Assembly: GCA_958299035.1 (NCBI GenBank)
Contig: CATQJL010000112.1
Location: forward strand, 46,582,941-46,646,940
From: Cylicocyclus nassatus
Taxonomy: Eukaryota > Nematoda > Chromadorea > Rhabditida > Strongylidae
DNA length: 64,000 nucleotides
Reading direction: 5' to 3'
In this document: positions 9,155-21,493 of the stretch, in pieces
Position numbering within the stretch: position 1 is the stretch's first letter
How the letters are laid out: the number at the start of each line of letters is the position of its first letter
Program-made: the position numbers and the translations under genes
Notes under the pieces: generated by a model
What the model was told of the DNA's origin: nothing
What the model saw: only the letters and a program-made list of their open reading frames with translations
Databases searched by the model: none

Positions 9155-9990
9155 GGTATTTTCCCGTTGTTCGGACCTATTTTTTGAAAATGCTGTCTAA
9201 AATTACGCTCTTTAGCTGGGTTCATACTGATTCCCATGTTCCGGAACTGTTCTCGCACAGTTTCCGCACTGTGCTGGAACTGTTCCGGAACATGGGAATC
9301 AATATGAACTTAGCCTTAGTCGAAAAAGAATTTTTTATAGATTCCACGAGGACTGTCTCCCTGCAACGTGTCAGAAAAATATTGACACGTTTGGTCCATC
9401 TTGACTTGTTTATTCTCGAAATCATTTCCGTGAGATAAAAGAGCATTTGTGATTACTCAAAAGCTGTTTATTAGTTTTCTATAAGAGCAAAACAATCTAG
9501 AACTTATATAAGAACATTTTGTTCGTTTTTAGCAATGAGCATCAGTATTGTCTTTCTCTTCAAACTTTTCGCCTAGCGAACTTAGCCAGACGAGACTACA
9601 AATGATGGCTTGCAGTTCCTCACTACTGCTTGTTTTGTCACTTGGATAATGAGATCCTAGTCACTTCTCTATTCTAGGCAAGTCTAATATGTTTGACTAA
9701 TAACAGAATGACGTTATTATGATAACAATGCTCATTTTTGATACTGTTCAATCGACATTGGGGCCACTATTGGCTAAAAAGTAGATTGAACTTACGTCGC
9801 TAGGTAAGCAACTTAAACTCTTGGTTAGACCGTAAACATGTAAATGACATGTCAGTTTTTTTGACACGTGGCAGGAAGGCGGACACTCCTCCCTGTGAAG
9901 TTGGGACCAAATATGTATGTCACGAGGGAAGAAGCTATATTCTTCCTTGAAAAAATGGGTCCGGATAACGGAAAAGTACCGATACTACGC
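9155..9990. mobile_element. TIR element 'P', copy 1
   Basis: The left end (TTTTCCCGTTGTTCGGACCTA, about 9160) pairs with the right end (GGGTCCGGATAACGGAAAAG, about 9957-9976). A second inner inverted pair contains GACACGTGGCAGGA (about 9862) and a diverged GTGTCA partner near 9370. A second copy is at about 32385-33090, with the same end motif (CCGGACCCATT) and the same inner CCTGCCACGTG block. No transposase is visible; it is non-autonomous. Another palindrome (9219-9311) is nested inside. Confidence 0.6.
9219..9311. repeat. Nested hairpin, about 45-bp arms
   Basis: GTTCATACTGATTCCCATGT and the inverted ACATGGGAATCAATATGAAC, with TTCCGGAACTGTTC and further imperfect inward pairing (GCACAGT), form an almost continuous hairpin of about 93 bp. 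It is a palindromic mini-element inside element P, absent from copy 2. Confidence 0.7.
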
Positions 9991-11095
9991 AAGAAAGGCT
10001 GTTCTTTCTATACACCTTAGCCATTGCTTATTAAAGCGTTTTCTAGAGTTGTTATGCAATTAAATGACTGAAATAACTCAGATCAAACATATCTTGAGAT
10101 AGTAAATCAAACGTGGTTTCGTTTTCGTTATTAGCTGCTAATTGTTGCAGCTTCTAAAATACATTGCATTTGCTATGATCGTTACAAAATTCAACTATTA
10201 TACATTGTAGGAGGTGAAGCTAAACAGAGCATCAGACTTTGGCACTCGAAATTTCTCGTTTGCTCAAATGCATGTGCTCTTTCAAGTTCCGATTTAAGAC
10301 ACTTCTAGGATGCGTAATAGCGTAAAGAGTATAGCGTAAAGCGTGCAGAGTATAAGTGTATAGAGAGAGGCTAGCTGGGTTATGAATGCTTCATTGTCTT
10401 AATCGTAGTGACTCCTTATAATTGTCACATGCGCATGTGTAACCGCGCTCAAAAGGGTTAGAAACAGATGTCAGACACATTCAAATCGTATTGATACGTA
10501 TCGTAGTTTTCTCACTGTTTTCCGAAACTTTTTGCATTGTTTGTTACGACTATTGATTTCAGCGAGGCTAGCGATACCTCGTGATTTATTCTGCAAGTAT
10601 TTTAAAACAAAGGAAAGCATGGCACAAAAAGTAGGGCCCGTAGTAAACCCCTCGTGGTTGTCACAACATAGAGGGACTATGTCGTGATAGCTCGGAGTAT
10701 CTCGCAAGACTATAGCGAGCTATCCGCAGGGCGCCGCAAAACGAGCGCCTCCGCGCGTCATCGAACCGTTGATGACCGCGACAACAGCGCTCACACGCGC
10801 TGCGCTATGAGTGCAGATATGCCGTGGGGTATTTGCTTAGCAAGGCAAGAATGCAGTGTGCTATTGTTGCCAAAGCAGGTAAATCAATCAGAGGAAATCC
10901 AATAACTGACCATCCTCGCGTGAGCGCGCCTGTTTCTCCATTTTTAATTCGTTATCTTATGTTTGCATGCATTAATAGGGTAGCGCAGCTGATCTATGTG
11001 TCTTGCAGAATTATGCTTCTTGCGCACCGTGCTGTCAGAAGGAGCGCCAATATCCGCTACGACAGGACCATATTTGACTCTTCTCAATGAAATTT
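9991..11095. other. No supported gene
   Basis: Unannotated sequence. A 79-codon minus-strand frame ends at 10471; it has plausible composition but no recognisable domain or splice context. The plus strand at about 10728-10760 encodes a short GRRKTSA-like stretch, also seen near 56730. I see no RNA gene. Confidence 0.4.
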
Positions 11096-11216
11096 GGGCG
11101 TGCCAGCCCGTGCCAGATTCGTGCCAGCTCCTTCATAATAAATCCCATTCTTTATAACCTCTTAACCGGGCGTGCCAGCCCGTGCCAGATTCGTGCCAGC
11201 TTCGTGCCAAGGCACT
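11096..11216. repeat. CGTGCCAG short-repeat cluster
   Basis: Two copies of GCGTGCCAGCCCGTGCCAGA followed by TTCGTGCCAGCT lie at about 11097 and 11168, separated by about 50 bp. The same CGTGCCAGCTT word builds the 72-bp tandem array at 58598-58845. It is probably the subterminal repeat of a DNA transposon family (inference). Confidence 0.6.
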
Positions 11217-13382
11217 GATGGTCTAACAGCGCACACGTTCGCTGCGCTGTATACTACTACGCCATGCTTTGCTAGGGGAAGGATACACGTAGCAAATAGA
11301 GCAGTTGCAGCAAATCAGTATGGGAAAACGATATGCACGCCTGCTTATTATATACACGCCTGCTTATTAAGTGTTGAAGGGTTAGTTACTACTTTTGCAA
11401 TTATTGTGAAACAGCGTATATAAGGAACCTCAACATAGCATACGTACGTTGGGGGTGAAAGTTCCATGCTACACTGTCTTTTGCATTTTGCTGGCAAACT
11501 GAATTTTGCAACTGAACGTGTATCAGAATTTCCTTTTAAAAAAGAGAAAGTGGAATTTGAGACGTACAATACATATGGAAAATGCACAAGAAAAATCAAA
11601 ATAGTATCATCAGCATTCAGTCCGTTCAAAAATGGGCTATTCCATCAGCCATAACGCCAGACGGTCCTTTCTCATAAAAACGAAAGGAAACGAGAGGTGC
11701 ATGGCTAACGAACAGCAAGTCAGCAAGGATATGTGGTCGAAACTACCCCAAGATTGAAGAAAAGATCAAGAATTTGCAAAATTTCGGCACGAAGAAGGGA
11801 TTTCATGCTCAAACAAGGTGCATTGCCAAATAAAAGAAGAAAAAATGCATAGGTACGAAAAATATGACTAAGTATGAGTCTAGTATATTTTTTAGTCAAA
11901 ACAAACTCACCATTTTCAAATTCCAAAGCGGCAGCAGCAGAAGTACCTAGAGAATAGGGAGATGCGCATTGCTCGGACTGTTAGGCGGCTATCAGCTGTT
12001 ATATTGATTGCAGTTGACGTGCACTACAGAGAACTGTGTGCATGTGCGACCTATTGCGAGGTTGGCGTAGTCGAGCTCTAGTCTTGCGCTATGTCTCTGC
12101 GTCTCCATGATATACAAAGTATTTCGCCGTCTCGTCCGTCACGACATGTCGCAATATGTCGCTATATGTCGCGATATGTCGCGACATATAGCGACAAAGT
12201 GGGACTACCCTGGCGCTTCGCATTGATTGCATCCGCCGGCAATGATAAAGGATAGCCGCCTTGCCTGCCTCGCTCCATGGTAGTCAGCACATGTCACAGC
12301 AGGCTCCGAGCTATACGTCAGCACATACGGGGGGTTTACTACAGGCCTAGGTGTCTATCTGATCTAATCAAATCCTTTGGAATTGACTGGAGTTTAAATG
12401 CTTTTTCAGAATGAATTTGTTGCATCAGCTGCACAATTGCTGGGTAGGACAACGCGTCCGCAGAGTTGCACGTGGAACTTCCACTGCAGTCGAATAGAAT
12501 TCTGCGCCCTTTGCAGCAGCTGCGACGGCCCGTCGAGTCTAAAACGACCCTAAGTTGTAATAGAAGGTACTTGAAAGCATTTTTCTCTTAGTGCTATTTG
12601 ACCCACACAGGAAGCCCGACCAGAAGCTTAAGAGGCACCAATCACTTTGCAGATAAGTGTATGAGCTCTTGAATTGTAGAGCAAGGAAAGCCACTGTAAT
12701 GATGGGGGAGATCTCGGAAGTATGAAAGTGTAATGAACGGCTGATGCTAAGTTGCCAAAACAGCACCATCAAAAAAGCTTAAATGCTTATCTTCTGCACG
12801 AGAGAAACTAGCGCAAATAAAAAAGGGCATACTAATGTCACTGCACACTCCTTCTGATCAGCAGCTGTCAAAACCGGACCGGTCATCAATTCACCCACTG
12901 CCTGGCACATTCGTCACCGCCCAGCCCTGACAATACACAAGGATCGTCATCCCCTACTTCTAAACAACGTTCCCCTGTCCCTCTCCCGCTTTTATACGTC
13001 AGTTTCCTACTCCCAATCATGTTTTTGTTATCAAAACGCTCATTACCCATCTCAATCTTTACAAAGAACTAAAAAACTCGATAAGGGTAATCGACATTCT
13101 CAAAGACGTTGTCGTTGTAATCAACAGCTTACCCCTCACCCCACCCTATGCCAATCTCTTCGTCAATGGAAATTTCCATTTATAACACTTGTGCACACAG
13201 CCATTCAGCTTTGTCACACTTGCTAATCAAAGTAAAAAGAAAGAAGTGAGGGAAAGAAACTTTTTTACGCTAACGGATTCAATTTTCTGTCTCCAAAGTA
13301 CGAAATGGGAAATCGCTACTGGAATCACCAACCGAACTCGCTTTTCCACCAATCTCTTAGATAATAACAGTCACCTTCTAAA
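11217..13382. other. No supported gene
   Basis: Mostly unstructured sequence with short spurious frames. Apart from the 10-bp tandem repeat at 12141-12198, I see no coding domain, RNA gene or clear TIR element. Confidence 0.4.
12141..12198. repeat. 10-bp tandem repeat (ATGTCGCnAT)n
   Basis: Five imperfect units, ACATGTCGCA, ATATGTCGCT, ATATGTCGCG and so on, are followed by an inverted copy (CGCGACATATAGCGACA). The tract is tandem and locally palindromic. Confidence 0.7.
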
Positions 13383-14041
13383 ATGGATGAGTGCTTCAAG
13401 ATCCTCAATGAACAGTCGCAGTACATTTGCTTGACCAGAGAAGAACCACACGATGGCTGGCTACCCTTTCTCAACACACAGGAGATGTTGGCTAAAGGCG
13501 CTGTACACATTAAATGCTAACAAATGAGAGAGTGACCAATGCAGTTAGGCGATGTATAGCGCAAGCGCAGCTGGAGGATGATGTTGTCTTAGTGAATATG
13601 ACACAAGAGAGCATCAGAAAACAACTGGTTCGAAATCGATTCTACAATAAAGCTTGCAAGTCGCAAAACTGCGTTGTGTGCACAAATAGAAGGTCAGGGG
13701 ATTGCTCACGAAGTGGTGTAGTTTATCAGTTGGAATGCCAAACATGCCGGGCCATTTACATCGGTGAGACAGGTCGACCACTTTCAGTGCATGTAAATGA
13801 ACAAGGCCAGCAAACGAAGACAGAGCCTCGTGAGCCCACTGGGGAAACATGGAAGGAAGACAATGCAGGCGAAGATTTTGAATCGAATTGTAACATACTG
13901 GCAGTCGAGGATAACATCTCAGCTCGGAAAGCGTTAAAAGCCGCATACATTCTTGCTCGAAATCCGAAAATGAATAGCAAGAATGAACAGTTGTCGATCA
14001 CAAATGATCTTAAGCCGTTCCTATCATTTTGCGGTTTCTAG
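13383..14041 (+). pseudogene. Penelope-like element remnant: RT tail plus GIY-YIG nuclease
   Basis: Frame 1 (13383-13520) reads ILNEQSQYICLTREEPHDGW then LPFLNTQ, a segment typical of the distal RT domain of Penelope-like elements, and ends at TAA. Frame 2 (13514-14041, 175 residues) carries an upstream cysteine cluster (CKSQNCVVC..GDC, residues 49-64) and a GIY-YIG domain: GVVY at 68-71, YIGETGR at 82-88 and KALKAAYILARNP near 138. The conserved Arg/His of the SxRxxEH block is lost (SVHVNEQ). RT core motifs are absent upstream, and the two frames are offset by a deletion or frameshift. It is a 5'-truncated, decayed copy, followed by a ribozyme-like motif. Confidence 0.8.
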
Positions 14042-14259
14042 ATAACCTACAGCTACATAAACATATCCAACTCAGCTGGACTGTTCATTGTCAACATATC
14101 CTGTAGGCGACCGAAAGAGCTTTTGTTGTGTTCTTTGTGGAAATCTTGGTAAGTTAATTGCGTGGACGCTAGACTCAGATCACTTCTGAATCAAACGTAC
14201 GAGTTGATTGGGGCGTTTGATCGCATAAAGCGTTGATGGAAGTGATTGAATCGCTTTCA

Positions 14260-14298
14260 GGCCTCTGAGGACGGCGTTTTCCGCCGAAACGTAAGGCT
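14260..14298 (+). ncRNA. Hammerhead-ribozyme-like motif (Penelope 3' region)
   Basis: Stem I GGCCT (14260-14264) can pair with AGGCT (14294-14298). The core CTGAGGA (14265-14271) fits CUGANGA. Stem II is GGCG/CGCC (14273-14276, 14282-14285) with loop TTTTC and one extra base. GAA (14286-14288) is followed by a minimal stem III AC/GT and an NUH site GTA (14291-14293). Penelope-like elements are known to carry hammerhead motifs, and the position downstream of the GIY-YIG frame fits. Activity is unproven, and stem III is very short. Confidence 0.55.
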
Positions 14299-15018
14299 CA
14301 ATAAAGAGTTCCGATAAAAACCTGTTGTGGCATAGAAAAAGTTATTCGATACAGTCAATACCTTTTTATGCACATTAATGAATTTTTAAGGTCGTTGTAA
14401 ACATGAATTCCATTTTCAGAGTATAAAACTCTGCAAGTTTTGCATAGGTGTGTTAGACAAGCTGGAACCTGTGCTTTACACCACCTCTAACCGAACCTGA
14501 TCAGAAGAGGAACAAGCGGTGCTTTCCAGATAAGCAGCTCTACCCTGAAAGTGTTGAAACGATATTTCAGCACATTCACGACACTAAGAACCAGTCCAGA
14601 GGATGGGGGGGGGGGGGGGGAGTGGAAGTCGTATGGTACTATGTCGTTTCGGTTAGTACGACTCGCAGTGGATCGTCAATTCAAACATTGCAAGTGGACG
14701 TGAAGTTCCCTTCAAAATTCAGCTTTTTGCAATTTCCGTGTCAAGTTTACTTCATGAAACAAATTCATCCTGTTTCAAACATTTTCTGTCGTTGATGAGC
14801 ACTGATTGATAGCTGCAAAATTTCGATCTATTCATTAGGTTGGACCCATCATCATAACTTTATCATATATTTAGTCAAAGTACGACGAAATATAGCACGT
14901 TTATTAACAACGATTACGGTTGAAGGTCACAGATCAAAGACATCGCTGCAGTAAGGATAGAAGCGCTAAAAGACAGAATTAGTTAAGGTGGATGATGTAA
15001 TCTGTGCTAACAACTTAC

Positions 15019-15330
15019 TGTACACGTTTGTCCAGCTTTTGCACCAAAGAGAGGCGCAATGACATATTGAAATGCGAGTATTATAACTGCGGGCATGTCT
15101 TCGCACTAAATCTTGATTTGTCAGTGCAAAAAGGCTGCGAATAGTCTCTTTCATCAAACTATGCATCAAGTCACGTAACTTACCTTGAGTTGTCCAAGCC
15201 CAGGCACGAGAAGATGTAAAAGAGCAGGTAGATCCAGAATTTTGCAAACGTCCTCTCCAGCTTTGCCGATTGCTAAATCAAATTTTTGTGTTGACCAAGG
15301 AAAGTTTTGAATTTCGTGAAAGTATTAGTC
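15019..15330 (-). other. Possible exon pair, unrecognised
   Basis: Two strong GTAAGT donors occur on the minus strand. One follows a frame ending CKILDLPALLHLLVPGLGQL-K (donor after 15184). The other follows MPAVIILAFQYVIAPLFGAK with AGQTCT (donor after 15019), whose start resembles a signal peptide. Other frames are also open and no homology is recognised. This may be a small secreted-protein gene fragment or chance. Confidence 0.25.
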
Positions 15331-15714
15331 GTCTTATCCCGTGCTTCCGATTTTATTTTCTTTACATTTGGCAGTACCCCTTATTATTAACGAAAAGGCT
15401 TTCTTTTTCAATGAAAGCGTTTGTCTAGTGGGCAAGCGTATACGGTACGCTTCATACGCAAACAAGTATCCAGGTGATTGTGAAGTTACTTTTTATTTTG
15501 TAACTGATCAGTTGGTATACCGGATCCCACACCGACCTGGGAGGCGGACCGTCGAACGTTATAATCGTTCACAAATTTTACCGCTTTTCAATTCAACCCT
15601 TCTCCGCTTCACCATGTACTCAATTTTCCTAGTGTTTCTTCCTACACAGCATCCAGCGCTGAGATAACCCTTACAGTGAATGCACTTGTTTCCTATTCGC
15701 CCTACCGCATTCCT

Positions 15715-18700
15715 GAGGCCGCATTCATCATTGAATCCGGGGTAGATTCTACCTTAAGGAACATTGTACCTTAAGCAGTTGGTATTCAGCAATCTACCTC
15801 AAGGTAAATTTTGCCAGCTACCTTACTTTTACAGCTACCCTTACCTTTGCCAGCTCGCTATACACTGATGTTCATTCCAAGCCACCTATGACGTCTTAAA
15901 GGCAGTGGCTCGGCAAATCTCAACCTAATCAAATTTTCGCTTACCTGGGATTATTCAATACGCTGATTCCGAAAATGCACTTTTGAGAGCTTGAAAACGC
16001 CGAAAACGAGCGTTTTTCAATGCCCTTCCCTGAATTGGACGAGTGCAGCAAGGCTGATGACGCCGAATCGTTGCAGGACCCATTGGTTATAACATTGCGG
16101 CGGGCAGCCTCCAATGGTGAGAAGGAAATCGGCAACTCGTCCGGATGCGTGTAAGAATGGCCTGCACGTGTAAGTTTGGGAGCATTTTTCTCGGCAAGGA
16201 AGGCATGCTGTGCAACCGGGATTGCACTGTTTTCATACTTGGGAAATAAGGAGTCTACCGCGTCAAAATCTGAGTTGTTGAGTTTTGCCGACCCATTGCC
16301 TTTAACGGTGCATAAAGTTTCTTATTGTCAACGGAATCTTGTTGAGACAAAATTAATTGTTATTTTCTGTCCTTCGAACCCGAGCCGACATTTTTTGGCA
16401 GGAAGACGTTTTGAAGAACCCTTACATGTTCAAACACGGTAAAATGAGGAGGTCTTATGCCTCAAAAGATGATGTAGTGGCCATTCTTCTAAACTAATTG
16501 TTTTGAAAAAAAAACATAAGTTCGCACCTCCTTTTCGAACTTACAATGAGGAGGAGTATCAAGTTACAATGGTACCGAAAAAATATGTGCAGGATTTCGT
16601 AAAGTATTTGAACCTAACTTTGCGACACTGCAACTTTGCTAGCATCCTTCGCATTTGGAGCAAACTTCCAAAGTGAGTCCGTAAGATGGCTTCAATTGGT
16701 ATTTGCAAAACAGAACTACGATTTTGAGATTAACCTAAGTGAAGAGGACCGATTGTTTGAGTGTTACAATCTTGTCTTGATGTTTCGCTGATCTTCAATT
16801 AAGGCTCACTCTGTATTTACGATATACAAAAACGCCGTTTCTCTTCATCGAACAGTTGTAAAATTCGAACTCAAGCTCTTGGAATGGTATCCTGCCAGTG
16901 GAAAGGAACTTTTTGGGTACAGAACCCGAAAAAGCTGAAAGACTAATATCAAATCAGCTGACGGATTTCGGGGAGATTTGCATTTTTTACCAAAACATCA
17001 TTGGATAGTCACGCCAGTCACACCATAACCGCTGTTTTTTATTGTGCTTAAGAAGTTTATAAAAGTTTGGTTTTTAGGTTTGAAAGGTTCTTGCCTTGTT
17101 CTATTTTGTATTAGTTATCTGCTACTTGGACTTATTTGAAATCTGGCATGAAAAATGTTTTGAGAAAATGGGAAGAAAACTTGATCACGCCGATATCCTC
17201 AAGTTTGCACACCAGTGATTTTTCAAGAGCTTGTGGCTAGCGCATGGCGCTATGCGCGATTTTAATGCTTTTTAACGCTCTTGGACACTTCGGAGTTCTT
17301 TTCAGCAAAGTATGGCCGGTCCCTTGGAAAAAGAATTGATTTTGATACACCCTTCCTGCTTCCAACTACAATGATGTGATTAAAATGAACCCTACTGCGA
17401 TGCAATTTACTTTTAAATTTACCTCAAGGTGCAATTTACTTCAAGGTATAATTTTTGTATTCATCGAAGTTTTCTCTCAAGGTTAGATCTACTTGTGCCA
17501 GAATGATAAGGACTGGCGTGTGTTCGGAGCATGACGCGATGGAGATGCTTTTTATGTATCCTCATGATATGTTCACAAGAAATTTCTTGCCTTTAGGGTT
17601 CAAAGCTTTCCAGTTCGTGATTTCAATCTGTTTGTCCTATGTGTTCAAATGTCCCAAGTTCTAAGGATTTTTATCTGGATAACTAATCGCACGTTTTATT
17701 TTAGATTGTAACATTCTTTTTCCAACAATGAGACCTGCCTGCCTGAAGATATCTCTCCTTGTTCAGTCACTGAACAAGATCGTAACAAATGCTTCCAAAT
17801 ATTTAGCATGAGATTTTGATTTCCCACTCAATGGAAAACTTGTACCTGTTTCTTCTATGCTATTAGGAAAATCGCTATTTCTGGGGGTGCGCAAAAGTTC
17901 TACCGAATTATTCGCCTCATATTTTGGCATTTCTCCAGTTTATACAGATATATATACAGTCGAATCATTTCATATGATCATGTGTGCATCCGCACACACC
18001 GTCCATCTTTGGCGTCTTCATCCTGGATTTGCGATCGCAAAAACGCAAGAGAGTGACCGTTTGCTATCACTTACATCATTTTGAGGTGAGTAGTACCTAA
18101 GAGGAAAGCAAACATCGAGAACACATGAAAAACACCTGACTGAAGGGTTGCTCCTCCAAGAATCCAGCATGGGAACGCCCAAGGTAGACGGTGTGTGCAA
18201 TGACACACATGATTATATGAATTGATTCGACTGTATCTGTATAGATTAGATTTTTTTTTGGGAAAGTTGTGGTGTTTGTGAGCTTTCAATGCTAAATAAA
18301 AGCTTGTGATGGTAGATTATGCTAAAATAAATCAATTTTCTGCTTTCGAGATTACGTCTTAGAGTTACGTGCTGCTCAAGCTCATATGTACGTTTATCAA
18401 GATTGAAGAGTAAAGGTGTTAAGATCTTTTTTGTTGAGCGAGCAGCATTTTGTTCATATTTTTTGCATTCAACAGCCTACTCCTTCCCCCCTCTAAAGAC
18501 CAGGCCCAATTCCACTTAAGCCATACAAGCAATTTAGTATTTAGTGCAGTCCGAGATGAGCAGTTAAGGAAAATCAAAATCAGGGTTAACCTTTTGAACG
18601 TCAACGTCTTTTTTTTTTGTGCATATTTGATGATCGGAAAAGAAGTCCTGCCGTCAAGCAACTTCGACTTTGTGATTCACTGGGCTCAAGATGCTGCGAG

Positions 18701-19245
18701 AGAGTATGAATCCTGTGCATGACTACCACTAGTTCAACAGAATAAGAAACAGGCGTTTGTTAACATCCATGTTTGTAAGAGTATAAACAGAAATTGTGTG
18801 CTAGGTTTGTTCAACCTCTATAAATCTCGTCGATAACCAGATTTTGCAAAACTGTTACAGTAACCTAAGCTATGTTATTGCATTATTCATGCAAAAAATC
18901 AGCTTCCGAAAGTCTATAGATCCTTGAAGGTATCCTTCTAACTTTGCCTCCAGCTAGAGTCAAAAGTTGTATTGGTGATTTACCTCAAGGTAAATGCAGT
19001 TCGTTTGATGAATACGGTTTCGAGTGATACAACTCCTTTCGAGTGATACCTTGAGGTAAAATTTACCTCAAGGCACTTCTCATTCAATACTTAATACCTT
19101 GAGGTAACTTCCTAAGGTAAAATCAAGAAGTATTTTAAGGTTCTAGCTATCTGGTGATAATGATTGATAAGACTACTTGGAGGTAGGATTTACCTCAAGT
19201 ATCAATGTAGGATTTACCTCAAGTATCAATGACGAATACGGCCTC
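15715..19245. mobile_element. 3.5-kb TIR element with ACCTCAAGGTAAAT subterminal repeats
   Basis: GAGGCCGCATTCATCATTGA at 15715 is matched at 18 of 20 positions by the inverted copy ending at 19245. Both ends, and an internal site near 17418, carry many copies of ACCTCAAGGTAAA or its complement (about 15790, 17418, 18981, 19055, 19070, 19096, 19194, 19216). A further solo end-like TGATGAATACGG is at 19006. No transposase domain is recognisable inside; the interior frames are short and may be decayed coding sequence. Class unknown. A smaller foldback element lies within it. Confidence 0.55.
17941..18245. mobile_element. Foldback element, about 85-bp arms
   Basis: TATACAGATA..CAGTCGAATCATTTCATATGATCATGTGTG is mirrored by the inverted sequence ending at about 18244. 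Pairing continues through GCACACACCGTC and CTTTGGCGT / ACGCCCAAG. The centre is about 125 bp. Confidence 0.65.
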
Positions 19246-20264
19246 TGCTGAAAAGCAGGTCAGCATATAAAAATGAGCTTTCCCATTTCCTTTAACATGA
19301 GTATAGGGAGAAAATAGAGAATGATAAGTTTTAAGCAGAATGACTGGTAAGCTTTTATTCTTTTGAAATAGTCAAGGAAATAAATTTAGAAGAGCTCAAA
19401 AAACGCCGCGAAAAGTAGTCGATGTTCTTATGTGGCCTATTTATTGAGAAAAGCCAAATTCAACCCGGTCTACTCATAAAGATTTCCATAGCCAACATGC
19501 ATATTAACAGGCATACTAACATTGTATTTTGGATATATAGAGATTGACTGGCACAAATCATCACTGATCATTGCTCATCGTACGAGATAAATTGTGTTTT
19601 TAGCTTTCGTAATCATTATATTTTGCGTCCCTTTCCTTTTACTTCACTTTGCTCCCTTCTGCTTCCCGCTTCGCTTTCACTCCCACCTTGCGCGACCATA
19701 CTGCGCTGGAGGACCCTCTCCTCCCGTCCCTTTACACCTAGGACTACCTCATGGAAGTTTCCGTTTCGGTTTATCGCATTCTCGTAGCCCTGAGACTAAA
19801 ATGAGCTTTATCGTCTGGCTGCACACAAGGACAATCTTTTGATAAAGAACAGAAGAACTACTACTGATGTATCTCATCAAGTCAATAAATGCCCAAAAGT
19901 CGCCGCGAAAAGCATCCTGCGACATCCGGCGTTTTTCTTGTGTAGGAGCGAATTTCAGTTTCGTTTATTCTAAGATTTCTAACAAACTTAAATGAACACA
20001 AATTGGGTTTTGTACACAGAGCGATTACGCTGGTCGCGTTTACGAGTAAAGCACAACCTAGTCAAGTTTGGCAAAATTCGTGCTCAGGTAAAGTCGACTG
20101 CACAAAATCACCCACACCGCTGTACTAGACTGAACGCACGCGAGTGTGCGTGCAATGCGGCTGCCGTGCACGGGCGCTATGATCACTCATGCGCGCGAAT
20201 GCCAAAGTTAGCCCGCAAGACACACGCTCACGGGCGTTCAGCCTGGGCAATTCCCCGCAGTCAA

Positions 20265-21370
20265 CTATTCAGATAATCTCCGGGGGCAGGCGCTCAGACA
20301 ATCGCCGGGGGCAAGCGGGCACCGGAAAAATAGATGGCTGATTTCTTGCACCCCGATCGCCAACTTTTTGGAAAGCAATCAGGACTTTTCGGGACGCCGC
20401 TTGCTGAGTTCCCGATTCCTCAGAGATTCAGCAATATATCTGCAAAGGATAAGAGCGAAAAAAGATTCAACAAGCGGTCTCTCAAAACTCGCTGAAGATT
20501 TTCCTGGAACTTGCGAGCGGAATGCGAAATGTCAGCAACGCGTATTTTCCGGCGCCCGCCTGCCCCCGGCGATTATCCGAGCGGTCCGCAAACTCGTGCT
20601 TTTCTGCAAGCGGTCAGCAGAATTTTGGGGCGTGGCCAAAACTTCAGCGAGCGGTACTTTCTTTACTGTCTAATGTTCTGCCGGCGGGCAGCAACACAGA
20701 ATTTTCTGCAGGCGCTCGTCAAATAATCTCTTTCAGCAAACGCCGGCCGAACTTTCAGCAGGTGCTCGGATTCTTTTTACGCAGTTTCGGGCTTACGTCA
20801 AGCACAGGTAAGACTCTGTGTGGGTGAGGTGTCACCTTGGTTTAATTACTCAAGTTTGAGATACTTTCTCTTAGCGGGAAGTACCTGGGGGGTGCGCATT
20901 CCTCCACAAAGGCCGTGCGGCCCCCGAAAACTTTGCATATTCTCGCGGAAAGTCCGCGAGAATGCGGCCACTGCAGTTAATCTATAGGGAAACCGCGATT
21001 GTTCTCCAAGCATTCGTCTAAAATTTCGCTAAAATTCTTCCAAATATCTGCAAGCGGACCGCAAGAAATCAGCGAACTATTTTTCCGGTGCCCGCCTGCC
21101 CCCGGCGATTGTCTGAGCGCCTGCCTCGGCGATTATCTGAGTAATCAGATAATCGCCGGATGCAGGCGGTCCGCAAACCCGCGCTTTTCTGCAGGCGGTC
21201 AGCAAATTTTTGAGGCTTGGCCAAAGATTCAGCGATGGTACTTCCATGTCCTGCCAGCGGGCAGCAATACAAAATTTTCTGCAAGCGCTCGCCAAATAGT
21301 CTCTTTCAGCGAGCGCGGGCCAAACTTCCGGCAGGCGCTCGGACTCTTCTTACGCTGTTTCAGGTGTACG
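20265..21370. repeat. GC-rich direct duplication with embedded palindrome
   Basis: About 340 bp at 20480-20810 is repeated at about 21030-21370 (shared CGCCCGCCTGCCCCCGGCGA, GCGGTCCGCAAAC, TTTTCTGCA(A/G)GCGGTCAGCA and the block ending TTTACGCAG). The second copy carries an extra palindrome at about 21115-21170 (GCGCCTGCCTCGGCGATTAT with its inverted partner). Fragments of the same unit lie inverted at 20270-20330. Several overlapping frames are open here because of composition, not coding. Confidence 0.65.
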
Positions 21371-21493
21371 CCGAGCAACGGTAACACTCTACGTAACAAA
21401 GATGTAATCAATGGTTCATTTACCCGAGTCCGGGTAATCTCTCAGCGGAAGGTACCTAGAGGCTGTGTGGTCCTTATAAGGCCCCGTATGCAC

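Noticed and set aside
13189..13434. Upstream RT core of the Penelope-like element
   Set aside because: No YxDD-type or other core RT motif can be read in any frame; only the distal RT segment is present.
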